Positions 8,509 through 16,655 of a stretch of 36,229 nt of DNA are shown here, piece by piece. The DNA is from Bacteroidales bacterium. Lineage in GTDB: Bacteria > Bacteroidota > Bacteroidia > Bacteroidales > F082. Below the pieces are notes generated by a model. That model had not been told where the DNA came from, did not search any database, and was given only the letters and a program-made list of their open reading frames with translations. The position numbers and the translations under genes are program-made. Within the stretch, counting starts at the first letter, position 1. Each line of letters begins with the position of its first letter. The DNA is taken from NCBI GenBank assembly GCA_017965765.1, contig JAGCPJ010000011.1, positions 1 to 36,229 on the forward strand, written 5' to 3'.

Positions 8509-8535
8509 GCCAAATTTTATTTAAACCATAGCACC

Positions 8536-10803
8536 ATGTTCGAAATTGTACAAAAGAAAACTTTCGCGGCGGAAACCTACCTGATGGATGTGTACGCCCC
8601 TAGAATTGCCCACTCTGCACTGCCTGGTCAGTTCCTTATCATCAAGATGGAAGAGAATTCTGAACGTATTCCTCTGACAATCTGTGATTACCAACGTGTC
8701 AAGGGGACCGTGACCATCGTCTTCAAGGCCATCGGTGAATCCACCAAGAAGATGGCTGAGTACAAGGTGGGCGACAGCTTCCACGATGTGGTGGGTCCGC
8801 TGGGCAAGCCATCCGAGTTCGCCAACATGACCGCTGAAGAGCTTCGCAAACGCTCTTTTGTGTTCATCGGCGGCGGCGTGGGCATCGCTCCCATCTTCCC
8901 ACAGGTGAAGTGGCTCTACGAACATGGCGCAGTGGCTGACTGCATCATCGGCGCGCGTACCAAGGACCTCCTGATCTATGAGAAGGAGCTCTCCGAGTAT
9001 TGCCATCTGTATGTGACCTCCGACGACGGCTCTACGGGCCGCAAGGGACTGGTGACGGATGTACTGCGTCAGCTGGTGGCCAGCGGCAAGATCTATGACG
9101 AGGCCGTCGCCATCGGACCGATGATCATGATGAAGTTCGTCACCAAGACCTGCGAGGAACTGGGCATCCGATGCACCATCTCGCTGAACAGCATCATGGT
9201 CGATGGCACGGGCATGTGCGGCGCCTGCCGTGTGAGCATCGCCGGAAAGACCAAGTTCACCTGCATCGACGGTCCCGAGTTCCTGGGTAAGGATGTGGAT
9301 TTCGACGAGGCCATGAAACGCCAAGCCATGTACAACAACGTGGTGACGCGCAAACAACTTCAAGCGGAAGAGAAAGCGGAAGGCCATCAATGCCATATCG
9401 GCGGCATCTCCGAAGAGACCTTCGACAAGAAACATAGGGTCCCTGTCCCGGAACAGGATCCCAAGGTGCGTGCCCATAACTTCGACGAGGTGTGCTTGGG
9501 CTACTCGGCCGACATGGCCATCATGGAAGCCCAACGCTGCCTTAACTGCAAAGACCCACAATGTGTGAAACATTGTCCCGTCAACGTCAACATTCCAGGC
9601 TTCATCGCCCGAGTGGCGAAAGGCGATTTCGAAGGCGCTGCCGGCGTCATCAGCTGCGACTCGGCATTGCCTGCCGTCTGTGGCCGTGTGTGCCCGCAAG
9701 AGACCCAGTGCGAGGGTAGCTGCATCATGGGCAAGAAGTTCGAACCTATCGCCATCGGCAAGCTGGAACGCTTCGTGGGCGACTACGCCATCGAGCATGA
9801 CCTGCATTTCGACAGCCAGAGCATCCCGAATAAACATAAGGTGGCCATTATCGGATCGGGTCCCTCGGGCCTGACCTGTGCCAAAGACCTGCTCTCCATG
9901 GGCTACGATGTCACCATCTTTGAAGCCTTGCATGAACTGGGTGGCGTGCTGATGTATGGCATCCCTTCGTTCCGTCTGCCTAAGGAAACCGTGGTGAAGA
10001 AAGAGGTGGAGAGCGTGCGTCGCTTAGGCGCCAAGTTCGAGAAGGACGTGGTCATCGGCCGTACCATCACCATCGACGAGCTGATGCACCGTGAGGGCTT
10101 TGAAGCAGTATTCGTCGGCTCTGGTGCGGGATTCCCGATGATGCTTAACGTGCCTGGCGAAAACCTCTGCGGTGTAGTCTCTGCCAATGAGTTCCTGACC
10201 CGTAACAACCTTCTCTTTGCTTACAAGGATGGCTATGAGACCCCGAACTTCGTCGGCAAGAAAGTGGCTGTGGTTGGCGGTGGCAACGTGGCCATGGATG
10301 CCGCACGTACCGCCTTGCGTCTAGGCTCCGAAGTGCATATCGTGTATCGTCGTTCCGAAGCAGAGCTTCCTGCCCGTGTGGAGGAGGTGCATCACGCCAA
10401 GGAAGAGGGGGTGCAGTTCGACCTGCTTACGGCTCCCGTGGAAGTGCTGGGCGACGAGAATGGCTGGGTGAAGGGCTTCAAGTGTGTCCGCTGTGAACTG
10501 GGCGAGCCCGATGCCTCCGGTCGTAGAAGTCCTGTGCCGGTGGAAGGCTCCGAGTTTGTCCTCGATGTGGATATGATCATCATGGCACTGGGTACCTCAC
10601 CGAACCCGCTCATCGGCAGCACCACGCGTAATCTCGACCTGAACCGCAAGGGTTGCATCGTGGCTGACGAAGTGGGCGCCACCTCGCGTCCGGGCATCTT
10701 CGCCGGTGGCGACGCCGTCAGTGGTGCCGCTACGGTCATCCTCGCCATGGGTGCCGGCAAGAAAGCCGCCAAGGCGATCGATGAGTACATTAAGAGTCTT
10801 TGA
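8536..10803 (+). CDS. nfnAB: Fused NfnB-NfnA: NADH-dependent ferredoxin:NADP+ oxidoreductase
   Basis: 755 residues. The N-terminal third (1 to about 280) is NfnB/SudB-like: a ferredoxin-reductase FAD/NAD domain, then the [2Fe-2S] cysteines in GTGMCGACR with a later Cys. The rest is NfnA/SudA, like the small subunit of glutamate synthase. It has [4Fe-4S] cysteine clusters (CLNCKDPQCVKHCP and VCGRVCPQETQCEGSC), an FAD Rossmann motif (IIGSGPSGLTCAKDL), an NADPH motif (VVGGGNVAMDAARTA), and a terminal FAGGDAVSGAATV motif. NfnAB bifurcates electrons among NADPH, NADH and ferredoxin in the cytosol; usually the subunits are separate, here they are one chain. It would balance the same electron pools as the upstream hydrogenase. 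SudAB-type sulfide dehydrogenase or an NADPH-glutamate synthase partner are alternatives, but no gltB gene is near. Confidence 0.9.
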   Translation: MFEIVQKKTFAAETYLMDVYAPRIAHSALPGQFLIIKMEENSERIPLTICDYQRVKGTVTIVFKAIGESTKKMAEYKVGDSFHDVVGPLGKPSEFANMTAEELRKRSFVFIGGGVGIAPIFPQVKWLYEHGAVADCIIGARTKDLLIYEKELSEYCHLYVTSDDGSTGRKGLVTDVLRQLVASGKIYDEAVAIGPMIMMKFVTKTCEELGIRCTISLNSIMVDGTGMCGACRVSIAGKTKFTCIDGPEFLGKDVDFDEAMKRQAMYNNVVTRKQLQAEEKAEGHQCHIGGISEETFDKKHRVPVPEQDPKVRAHNFDEVCLGYSADMAIMEAQRCLNCKDPQCVKHCPVNVNIPGFIARVAKGDFEGAAGVISCDSALPAVCGRVCPQETQCEGSCIMGKKFEPIAIGKLERFVGDYAIEHDLHFDSQSIPNKHKVAIIGSGPSGLTCAKDLLSMGYDVTIFEALHELGGVLMYGIPSFRLPKETVVKKEVESVRRLGAKFEKDVVIGRTITIDELMHREGFEAVFVGSGAGFPMMLNVPGENLCGVVSANEFLTRNNLLFAYKDGYETPNFVGKKVAVVGGGNVAMDAARTALRLGSEVHIVYRRSEAELPARVEEVHHAKEEGVQFDLLTAPVEVLGDENGWVKGFKCVRCELGEPDASGRRSPVPVEGSEFVLDVDMIIMALGTSPNPLIGSTTRNLDLNRKGCIVADEVGATSRPGIFAGGDAVSGAATVILAMGAGKKAAKAIDEYIKSL

Positions 10804-10805
10804 AG

Positions 10806-10860
10806 TTAGGAGTGAGGAGTTAGGAGTGAGGAGTAAAAAAGAATACTCCTAACTCCTAAC
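10806..10860. terminator. Heptad-repeat hairpin between convergent genes
   Basis: Four 7-nt units, alternating TTAGGAG and TGAGGAG (10806-10833), are followed by two inverted units CTCCTAA (10846-10859). The arms 10819-10835 and 10844-10860 pair over 17 nt with one mismatch around an A-rich loop. The hairpin fills the whole gap between nfn and the minus-strand gene and could end transcription from both sides. Confidence 0.65.
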
Positions 10861-10861
10861 T

Positions 10862-11158
10862 TTATTTCAGCTCTACATAGAACACGGTGGGGTCGTCGTC
10901 TTCGCAGAACGACTCGTCCGTGTAATACTGACCTGGCTTGTCGTCGTCAGTGAATAGATTCAATACCACTTTCTTGAAAGGGATGGGCTTCCCTTCAGCA
11001 CTGTAACGTTCGATGTCTTTCTGCGTAAGACCTTCGATCTCCATCATCTTGAGCATCATGGCCAAATCGAGGTTGACGTTGAGCAACTCCTGCTTCCATT
11101 CAATGCTGATCACAGCCGTGGTGTATAACTTGAAATTCTTGACTTCTACGGATTTCAT
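10862..11158 (-). CDS. Small uncharacterised protein
   Basis: 98 residues, not recognised. It has no signal peptide or membrane segment. The N-terminus (MKSVEVKNFKLYTTAVISIEW) looks like a beta hairpin. The middle is Leu/Met-rich and helical (LDLAMMLKMMEIEGLTQKDIERY). The tail is acidic (TDDDKPGQYY... CEDDDP). This suggests a small soluble alpha/beta protein. It is coded alone on the minus strand, with a CATCTTTG box 23-31 nt upstream of its ATG. Its stop codon touches the heptad-repeat hairpin shared with the nfn gene. The codon use and ordered composition support a real gene, but no function can be given. Confidence 0.6.
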   Translation of the reverse strand: MKSVEVKNFKLYTTAVISIEWKQELLNVNLDLAMMLKMMEIEGLTQKDIERYSAEGKPIPFKKVVLNLFTDDDKPGQYYTDESFCEDDDPTVFYVELK

Positions 11159-11181
11159 GGCTAAAGGTTTTATTTTTTCTG

Positions 11182-11189
11182 CAAAGATG
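11182..11189 (-). promoter_or_regulatory. Possible -7 box of the small uncharacterised gene
   Basis: The minus strand reads CATCTTTG, one base from TAnnTTTG, about 23 nt upstream of the ATG at 11158. Confidence 0.35.
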
Positions 11190-11201
11190 AAAAAATATTC
11201 G

Positions 11202-11209
11202 TAATTTTG
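11202..11209 (+). promoter_or_regulatory. -7 box of the MORN-TonB receptor operon
   Basis: A perfect TAATTTTG lies 26 nt upstream of the ATG at 11236. Transcription would start near 11214. No convincing -33 was seen. Confidence 0.5.
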
Positions 11210-11235
11210 AGCCTCTAAAACAAAAATCTAAAACT

Positions 11236-12114
11236 ATGCGTAAGTATTTGATGTTGTTGGCTTCGGCTTTGATGCTCTCATTCATGGCGACTGCCCAAAA
11301 TCTTGAAACCCTCGATGTTTCCAAAGAACCTAATGGCCATTACCATCGTTATTTCAATAACGTAATTCTTGAAGGTGAAGTCAAGAATGGCAAGAAAGAG
11401 GGGGTCTGGTATGAAATCAATAAAGATAAACATTTGATTCACAAGATAATAGAATTCAAAGCGGGAAAGAAAAACGGCGTGTATCTCGAAATTGACGATA
11501 CGGGAAACCTGGTCAAAAAAATGGAATATGCCGATGACCAGCTGAATGGATCGTCCTACGAATATGCCCGTGGCGGCAAACTGACGGGCATGAGCTCGTA
11601 CAAGAACGGTGTCTTGGATGGGGAACAGATCCTTTGCTATGAGCAGGGAACCAATAAAGAGATCTCCAACTATAAGGCTGGCGTTCGTGACGGCATGACC
11701 ACTTGGTTCGACCAAAGTGGCAACCGAGTGATGTCCATCGAATACAAGAATGGTGCGTTCGATGGGAAACAGGAGACGTATTACAAAACCGGCGGTGTCA
11801 AGACATCCAAGATGTTCAAAGATAATGTCCAAGACGGTCCTGCTATGGAGTACTACGAAGGCGGTGCCTTGAAATCGGAAGCGGTTTTCAAAAAAGGCAA
11901 GCAGTCCGGAAAAGTCAAGACTTATCCTGACACCAATCCATACGTTGATCAAAAAGCCAAGAAGGCCAAGGAGGAGAAGGAGATGAAGGAAAAGGCGGAG
12001 AAAGAATTCAAGGACAAGGTTAAGATGGAACAGCAGTTGAAAGGAAACTTGAAGAAAGACCTCAATAAGAAGCAGGATCAGCAGAATACAACGAAGAAGG
12101 AGAAAAAAGGTTGA
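11236..12114 (+). CDS. Secreted MORN-variant repeat protein
   Basis: 292 residues with a signal peptide (MRKYLMLLASALMLSFMATAQ). The body (about 40-235) is a run of MORN-like repeats of about 22 residues, recognisable by G-x-x-x-G-x-W/x-Y spacing such as GEVKNGKKEGVWYE, YKNGVLDGEQ, YKAGVRDGMTTWF, YKNGAFDGKQETYY and FKDNVQDGPAMEYY. The C-terminal 55 residues are Lys/Glu-rich and probably a charged helix. Proteins of this type, common in Bacteroidota, are often labelled 'YwqK-family antitoxin', but the signal peptide argues for a periplasmic or envelope location and against an antitoxin role. The next gene starts inside its stop codon, so it is translated together with the TonB-dependent receptor. 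Function unknown. Confidence 0.82.
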   Translation: MRKYLMLLASALMLSFMATAQNLETLDVSKEPNGHYHRYFNNVILEGEVKNGKKEGVWYEINKDKHLIHKIIEFKAGKKNGVYLEIDDTGNLVKKMEYADDQLNGSSYEYARGGKLTGMSSYKNGVLDGEQILCYEQGTNKEISNYKAGVRDGMTTWFDQSGNRVMSIEYKNGAFDGKQETYYKTGGVKTSKMFKDNVQDGPAMEYYEGGALKSEAVFKKGKQSGKVKTYPDTNPYVDQKAKKAKEEKEMKEKAEKEFKDKVKMEQQLKGNLKKDLNKKQDQQNTTKKEKKG

Positions 12115-14021
12115 GAAGAAAACTGTTTTTTCTGTTTTTCTCTCTTTTATGGACCTTGGCGAATGCCCAAGACACGGTTACCTTGAACGCGGTCAACGTC
12201 ACCGCTTCCAAGATAGCCTCGGAAATGGTGCGGCCTCTGGTCGTGCGAAAAGTGGATTCCTTGGTGCTGGAATCGAAAAGTACGGCCACACTCTCCGAAC
12301 TGTTGATCCAACACAGCCCCGTTTTTATCAAGACGTACGGCCCCGGCGGCATCTCCACGGCCTCGTTTCGCGGTACCACCGCGAGCCATACGCTGGTGCT
12401 GTGGAACGGCTTCCAGCTGAACGCCCCGACCTTGGGACAGGTGGATTTCAGCACCATCCCGGTGTTTCTTGCCGACGACATCGACCTGAAGTGGGGGAGT
12501 GCCACCTCTAACAACAGTGGCGGCCTCGGTGGCGCCGTCAACATCGACAGCAAGACGGGCTTCGGGAAAGGACTCATCCTCGACATCAAACAAACCTACG
12601 GCAGCTTCAACACCCTCGGCAGCTTCGTCACCGCCGGCTATAGCGGGAGTAAGGTCTCGTTCCGGGTCAAAGCCTACCGCAACTCCTCCGACAACGATTT
12701 CGAATACTATAACAGCAGCGTACTGCCACCTCGACGTATGCGCCAGCGTAATGCTGATTTCGTGGATTATGGGCTGATGCCCGAAGTGAGCGTCCTGCTG
12801 AAACATGGCATCCTCTCCGCCTCCTCTTGGAACCAGTGGAATAACCGCAACCTGCCGGCCATCATGCCCAATGTAGTCAATATCAACACCGAGGAGTGGA
12901 CGCGCGACAACTTCTCCAGGAACGCCCTTTCCTATAAATTGTTTTGGGCTACGGGCAACCTGCAACTGAAGTCGGCGGCTTTCGTGGAAAACCAACATTA
13001 TTTTCTGGAGACCCGCTCGCCGCTGACCAATGGAGTCATCACGGCCATCAACTCCGAAAACAAAGCCTTAGTGCTGCACCAGATCGCCGATGTGCAGCAA
13101 ACACTTTGGACTTCCTGGAAACTGAAAGGGAAACTGCAGTGGGACCGGGAAAGGGTCAATTCCAACAACTATGACGACATTAAACGCCGTGACTTGGTTT
13201 CTGCTTACGCCGCTGTGGAAGGGAATCCCTTCGACAATGCGGATTTGAGCCTTACCGCCCGATACGACAACGTTGACGGCAAGTCGATGGGCGTGTTTCC
13301 CACCGCCACGTTCTCCTATCGTTTTCCTTTCGGGATGGGCTTGACCCTGGGCTATAGCCACAACTACCGCAACCCCTCGCTGAATGACCTGTACTGGTAC
13401 CCTGGCGGCAACCCCGACCTGCTTCCGGAGAATGGTCGTACCGTGGATCTTGCCGTTAGCTACCGCTTGAAACAGGAACACCTCAAGGTGGATCTCCGTT
13501 CGGGGGCCTACCTTTCAAAAGTGAAGAACTGGATCCAATGGGTGCCCACTTCCTATCGTTTCTGGGTGCCGCAGAATGTGGCGCAAGTCTTTGCCCGTGG
13601 CCTCGAAAACCATGTCGATTGCAGCTATTCGTTGGGAGATTGGCAGGCCAACCTATCGGGCAACTATGTCTTCACCTACACCACCGACGAGAGCGAAAAC
13701 GCGCAGGTGTATGGCTTGCTGGGTAAACAACTGATCTATATCCCACGCCATCATGGCAACCTGTTTCTCAACCTTCGCTGGAAGTCATGGAACATCAGCT
13801 ACACTATGGAAGCCACAGGCCTTCGGAGTACTTCGTACGCCGATTTCTATGCCTTCGACCTGCCTGCATACGTGCTGCATCATCTGGCCCTTGGTAAGGA
13901 ATGGAAGGGGTTCCGCCTTGAACTCCGGTGTAACAACCTTACCGATAAAGACTACCAGAATGTCCTCTGGCGGGCCATGCCTGGAAGAAGCTTCGAGGTG
14001 ATGGTGAATTACCGGTACTAG
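12111..14021 (+). CDS. TonB-dependent outer membrane receptor
   Basis: 636 residues. The proposed start is TTG at 12111, overlapping the previous stop (TTGA). It gives an intact signal peptide (MRRKLFFLFFSLLWTLANAQ), and no ATG lies nearby. The plug domain (about 45-160) includes FRGTTASHTLVLWNGFQLN and GSATSNNSGGLGGAVNI. The remainder is a beta barrel, with an NPSLNDLYW strand typical of receptors and an aromatic C-terminus (MVNYRY). The N-terminal carboxypeptidase-like domain of SusC proteins is absent and no SusD gene is near. This suggests a small-ligand receptor such as those for cobalamin, iron-siderophore or metals, but the substrate cannot be read. Energy comes from TonB-ExbBD, which are not encoded here. 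Its tight coupling to the MORN-like protein hints at a joint envelope function. Confidence 0.9.
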   Translation: MRRKLFFLFFSLLWTLANAQDTVTLNAVNVTASKIASEMVRPLVVRKVDSLVLESKSTATLSELLIQHSPVFIKTYGPGGISTASFRGTTASHTLVLWNGFQLNAPTLGQVDFSTIPVFLADDIDLKWGSATSNNSGGLGGAVNIDSKTGFGKGLILDIKQTYGSFNTLGSFVTAGYSGSKVSFRVKAYRNSSDNDFEYYNSSVLPPRRMRQRNADFVDYGLMPEVSVLLKHGILSASSWNQWNNRNLPAIMPNVVNINTEEWTRDNFSRNALSYKLFWATGNLQLKSAAFVENQHYFLETRSPLTNGVITAINSENKALVLHQIADVQQTLWTSWKLKGKLQWDRERVNSNNYDDIKRRDLVSAYAAVEGNPFDNADLSLTARYDNVDGKSMGVFPTATFSYRFPFGMGLTLGYSHNYRNPSLNDLYWYPGGNPDLLPENGRTVDLAVSYRLKQEHLKVDLRSGAYLSKVKNWIQWVPTSYRFWVPQNVAQVFARGLENHVDCSYSLGDWQANLSGNYVFTYTTDESENAQVYGLLGKQLIYIPRHHGNLFLNLRWKSWNISYTMEATGLRSTSYADFYAFDLPAYVLHHLALGKEWKGFRLELRCNNLTDKDYQNVLWRAMPGRSFEVMVNYRY

Positions 14022-14036
14022 TTATGTTTTTTTTCC

Positions 14037-14044
14037 TATCTTTG
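14037..14044 (+). promoter_or_regulatory. -7 box of the ahcY operon
   Basis: A perfect TATCTTTG lies 26 nt upstream of the ATG at 14070, after a run of Ts. It probably drives the whole run from ahcY to rnhB. Confidence 0.6.
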
Positions 14045-14069
14045 CAATTTCTAATCAATCTGTTGAAAT

Positions 14070-15500
14070 ATGAATAATAAACTGTTAGATAAAGACCTCC
14101 AGTACCTTGTGGCTGACATCAATCTGGCCGACTGGGGTAGAAAAGAAATAGAAGTCTCCGAACACGAAATGCCCGGCCTCATGGCCCTCCGCAAGAAATA
14201 TGGCGACACCAAGCCGCTGAAAGGTGCCAAGATCATGGGTTCCCTCCACATGACCATCCAAACGGCCTGCCTCATTGAGACACTGGTGGAGCTGGGCGCT
14301 ACCGTGCGTTGGTGCAGCTGTAACATCTATTCCACCCAGGACCATGCCGCCGCAGCCATCGCCCAGAGGGGCACCTCGGTGTTCGCCTGGAAAGGGGAGA
14401 CGCTGGAAGACTACTGGTGGTGCACCAAACGTGCCATCACCTTCCCTGATGGAACGGGTCCGGACCTGATCGTCGATGATGGTGGCGATGCCACACTGCT
14501 AATCCATAAAGGCTATGCCTGCGAGAATGATCCCAAGCTGTTGGATGCCCCCTGCGGAAGCGAGGAGGAGAAAGCGCTGATGAGCGTCATCAAGGCGACT
14601 TACCAAGAGAATCCTACCTTCTGGCATGCCGTGGTGAAAGGCTGGAAAGGCGTCTCCGAAGAGACTACCACCGGTGTCCACCGCCTCTATCAGATGCAGG
14701 AACGTGGCGAGTTGCTGGTGCCGGCCATCAACGTCAACGACTCGGTCACCAAGTCGAAGTTCGACAACCTCTACGGCTGCCGTGAGTCGCTCGCCGACGG
14801 CATCAAACGTGCCACCGACGTGATGATCGCTGGCAAAGTCGTCGTGGTCTGTGGCTATGGCGAGGTGGGCAAGGGATGCTCACACTCCATGAAGAGCTAT
14901 GGCGCCCGCGTGCTCGTCACCGAGATCGACCCCATCTGCGCCTTGCAAGCCGCCATGGAAGGCTTCGAGGTCACCACGATGGAGGAAGCCGTCAAGGAAG
15001 GCAACATCTTCGTGACCACTACGGGAAACTGCGACGTGATCACACTGGAGCATATCCTCAAGATGAAAGACCAAGCCATCGTGTGCAACATCGGTCACTT
15101 CGACAACGAGATTCAGGTGGACCGCCTTGAAAAAACAGAACATCTGAAAGAGAAAATCAACATCAAGCCGCAAGTCGATAAATATGTGTTCGACGATGGT
15201 CACTGCATCTTCCTGCTGGCCTCGGGTCGTCTCGTCAACTTGGGCTGCGCCACCGGCCATGCCAGCTTCGTGATGAGCAACTCGTTCACGAACCAGACCC
15301 TCGCCCAAATGGACCTTTGGGCAAAACGCGACGAATACAAGGTGGGCGTGTATTGCCTGCCCAAGTACCTTGACGAGGAAGTGGCACGCCTGCATCTGGA
15401 GAAGATCGGCGTGAAACTCACCAAACTCACCCAGAAACAGGCCGACTACATCGGCGTACCCGTGGAGGGACCGTATAAATCGGACATCTACCGCTACTAA
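14070..15500 (+). CDS. ahcY: Adenosylhomocysteinase (S-adenosyl-L-homocysteine hydrolase)
   Basis: 476 residues, the usual length for the bacterial form. It splits S-adenosylhomocysteine into adenosine and homocysteine in the cytosol, which relieves product inhibition of methyltransferases. Diagnostic stretches are [30 protein letters not shown], the NAD-binding motif [29 protein letters not shown], and the C-terminal tail ending in KSDIYRY with the conserved Lys and Tyr that reach the neighbouring subunit. The segment around [17 protein letters not shown] is the insertion found in many bacterial enzymes. It is the first gene of a tight run; the glycosyltransferase starts 1 nt after its stop. 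The functional link to those neighbours is not obvious. Confidence 0.97.
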   Translation: MNNKLLDKDLQYLVADINLADWGRKEIEVSEHEMPGLMALRKKYGDTKPLKGAKIMGSLHMTIQTACLIETLVELGATVRWCSCNIYSTQDHAAAAIAQRGTSVFAWKGETLEDYWWCTKRAITFPDGTGPDLIVDDGGDATLLIHKGYACENDPKLLDAPCGSEEEKALMSVIKATYQENPTFWHAVVKGWKGVSEETTTGVHRLYQMQERGELLVPAINVNDSVTKSKFDNLYGCRESLADGIKRATDVMIAGKVVVVCGYGEVGKGCSHSMKSYGARVLVTEIDPICALQAAMEGFEVTTMEEAVKEGNIFVTTTGNCDVITLEHILKMKDQAIVCNIGHFDNEIQVDRLEKTEHLKEKINIKPQVDKYVFDDGHCIFLLASGRLVNLGCATGHASFVMSNSFTNQTLAQMDLWAKRDEYKVGVYCLPKYLDEEVARLHLEKIGVKLTKLTQKQADYIGVPVEGPYKSDIYRY

Positions 15501-15501
15501 G

Positions 15502-16653
15502 ATGCGCATCGCCGTCAACACACGGTTGCTGCTGAAAGGGAAGCTGGAAGGCATCGGTTGGGTGGCCTGCGAGACACTGAAACGTATCGTGAGGTCCCAC
15601 CCCGAAGTGGAATTCTATTTCATCTTCGACCGTAAACCTGACCCGATGTTCCTTTTTGCCGACAATGTGAAGCCCGTGGTGTTGTTTCCCCAGGCACGGC
15701 ATCCCTTCCTGTTCATCTGGTTCTTCGAGTGGTCGGTGCCTCGTCTCTTGAGAAAGATCAAAGCGGACTTGTTTTACTCTCCCGACGGCTACCTGAGCTT
15801 GCGCTCCAAGGTACCGCAGGTGGTGGAGTTCCACGACCTGAACTTCGAGCATTTCCCCGGCGACATGCCGAAGATCCACCTGTGGCATTACAAGAAGTAC
15901 TTCCCTAAGTTCGCTCAGAAGGCAAAACGGATTGTCACCGTCTCCGAATTCTCCAAACAGGACATCGTCGATTGTTATGGGGTGAGCCCCGACAAAATCG
16001 ATGTGGCCTACAACGGCGTGAACGGGATCTTCAAACCGCTTTCCGAAGCAGAGAAGTCGGTCGTGCGGGCGTATTACAGCTTCGGACACCCGTACTTCAT
16101 GTTTGTGGGATCGCTGCATCCTCGCAAAAACCTGGCGCGCTTGTTCACCGCATTCGATCGGTTCAAGCAACGCCATAAAAACGACGTGAAACTGGTGATC
16201 GTAGGGGAGAAGCGGTGGTGGACGGAGCCGATTCAACAGGCTTACGATGCCATGAGCTGCAAGGAAGAGGTGGTCTTTGCCGGACGGCTGAGCCCGGAAG
16301 ACCTGCACAAGGTGACGGCTGCCGCACTTGCTTCGGTGTACGTCTCCTATTTCGAAGGCTTCGGCATCCCGATACTGGAGGCTTTCAAATGCGACACACC
16401 GGTCATTACCTCCAACGTCACGTCCATGCCCGAAGTGGCACGGGATGCTGCCTTGCTGGTGGATCCTTTCGACGAGGATGCCATCGCAGCAGCCATGGCC
16501 AAAGTGCTGGATGAAGACGTTAGGAAAGCATTGATTGCAAAAGGTCGCCTCAGGGCGAACGATTTCTCGTGGGATCACGCGGCAGAGGTCATCTGGAATA
16601 GCATGGCCACCTCCCTGGAGGCCCCCAAGGTAGATAACAAAAACAAAAGATAA
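15502..16653 (+). CDS. GT4-family glycosyltransferase
   Basis: 383 residues with the two Rossmann halves of a GT-B enzyme. The N-terminal acceptor half starts at MRIAVNTRLLLKGKLEGIGW. The C-terminal donor half includes FMFVGSLHPRKNLARL, a Lys/Arg-containing loop, and the E-x7-E motif Glu285...Glu293 (EGFGIPILEAF) that contacts the nucleotide sugar. Members transfer a sugar with retention of configuration from a UDP- or GDP-sugar to a glycan or lipid at the inner face of the membrane. The donor and acceptor are not predictable. It lies 1 nt after ahcY and 2 nt before purD in an operon that otherwise has no polysaccharide genes, so it is probably a general envelope or modification enzyme. No membrane segment was seen. 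Confidence 0.9.
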   Translation: MRIAVNTRLLLKGKLEGIGWVACETLKRIVRSHPEVEFYFIFDRKPDPMFLFADNVKPVVLFPQARHPFLFIWFFEWSVPRLLRKIKADLFYSPDGYLSLRSKVPQVVEFHDLNFEHFPGDMPKIHLWHYKKYFPKFAQKAKRIVTVSEFSKQDIVDCYGVSPDKIDVAYNGVNGIFKPLSEAEKSVVRAYYSFGHPYFMFVGSLHPRKNLARLFTAFDRFKQRHKNDVKLVIVGEKRWWTEPIQQAYDAMSCKEEVVFAGRLSPEDLHKVTAAALASVYVSYFEGFGIPILEAFKCDTPVITSNVTSMPEVARDAALLVDPFDEDAIAAAMAKVLDEDVRKALIAKGRLRANDFSWDHAAEVIWNSMATSLEAPKVDNKNKR

Positions 16654-16655
16654 CT

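Noticed and set aside
8521..9933. A 470-codon open frame on the minus strand opposite nfn
   Set aside because: It lies wholly inside a well-supported gene, its protein is His/Asp/Ala-rich with no domain, and it is the expected mirror of GC-biased codons.
11236..12114. The MORN-like gene as a YwqK-type antitoxin
   Set aside because: It has a clear signal peptide and is coupled to an outer membrane receptor, not to a toxin.
15427..16578. A 383-codon minus-strand frame opposite the glycosyltransferase gene
   Set aside because: Shadow of the real coding strand; no motif, no promoter.
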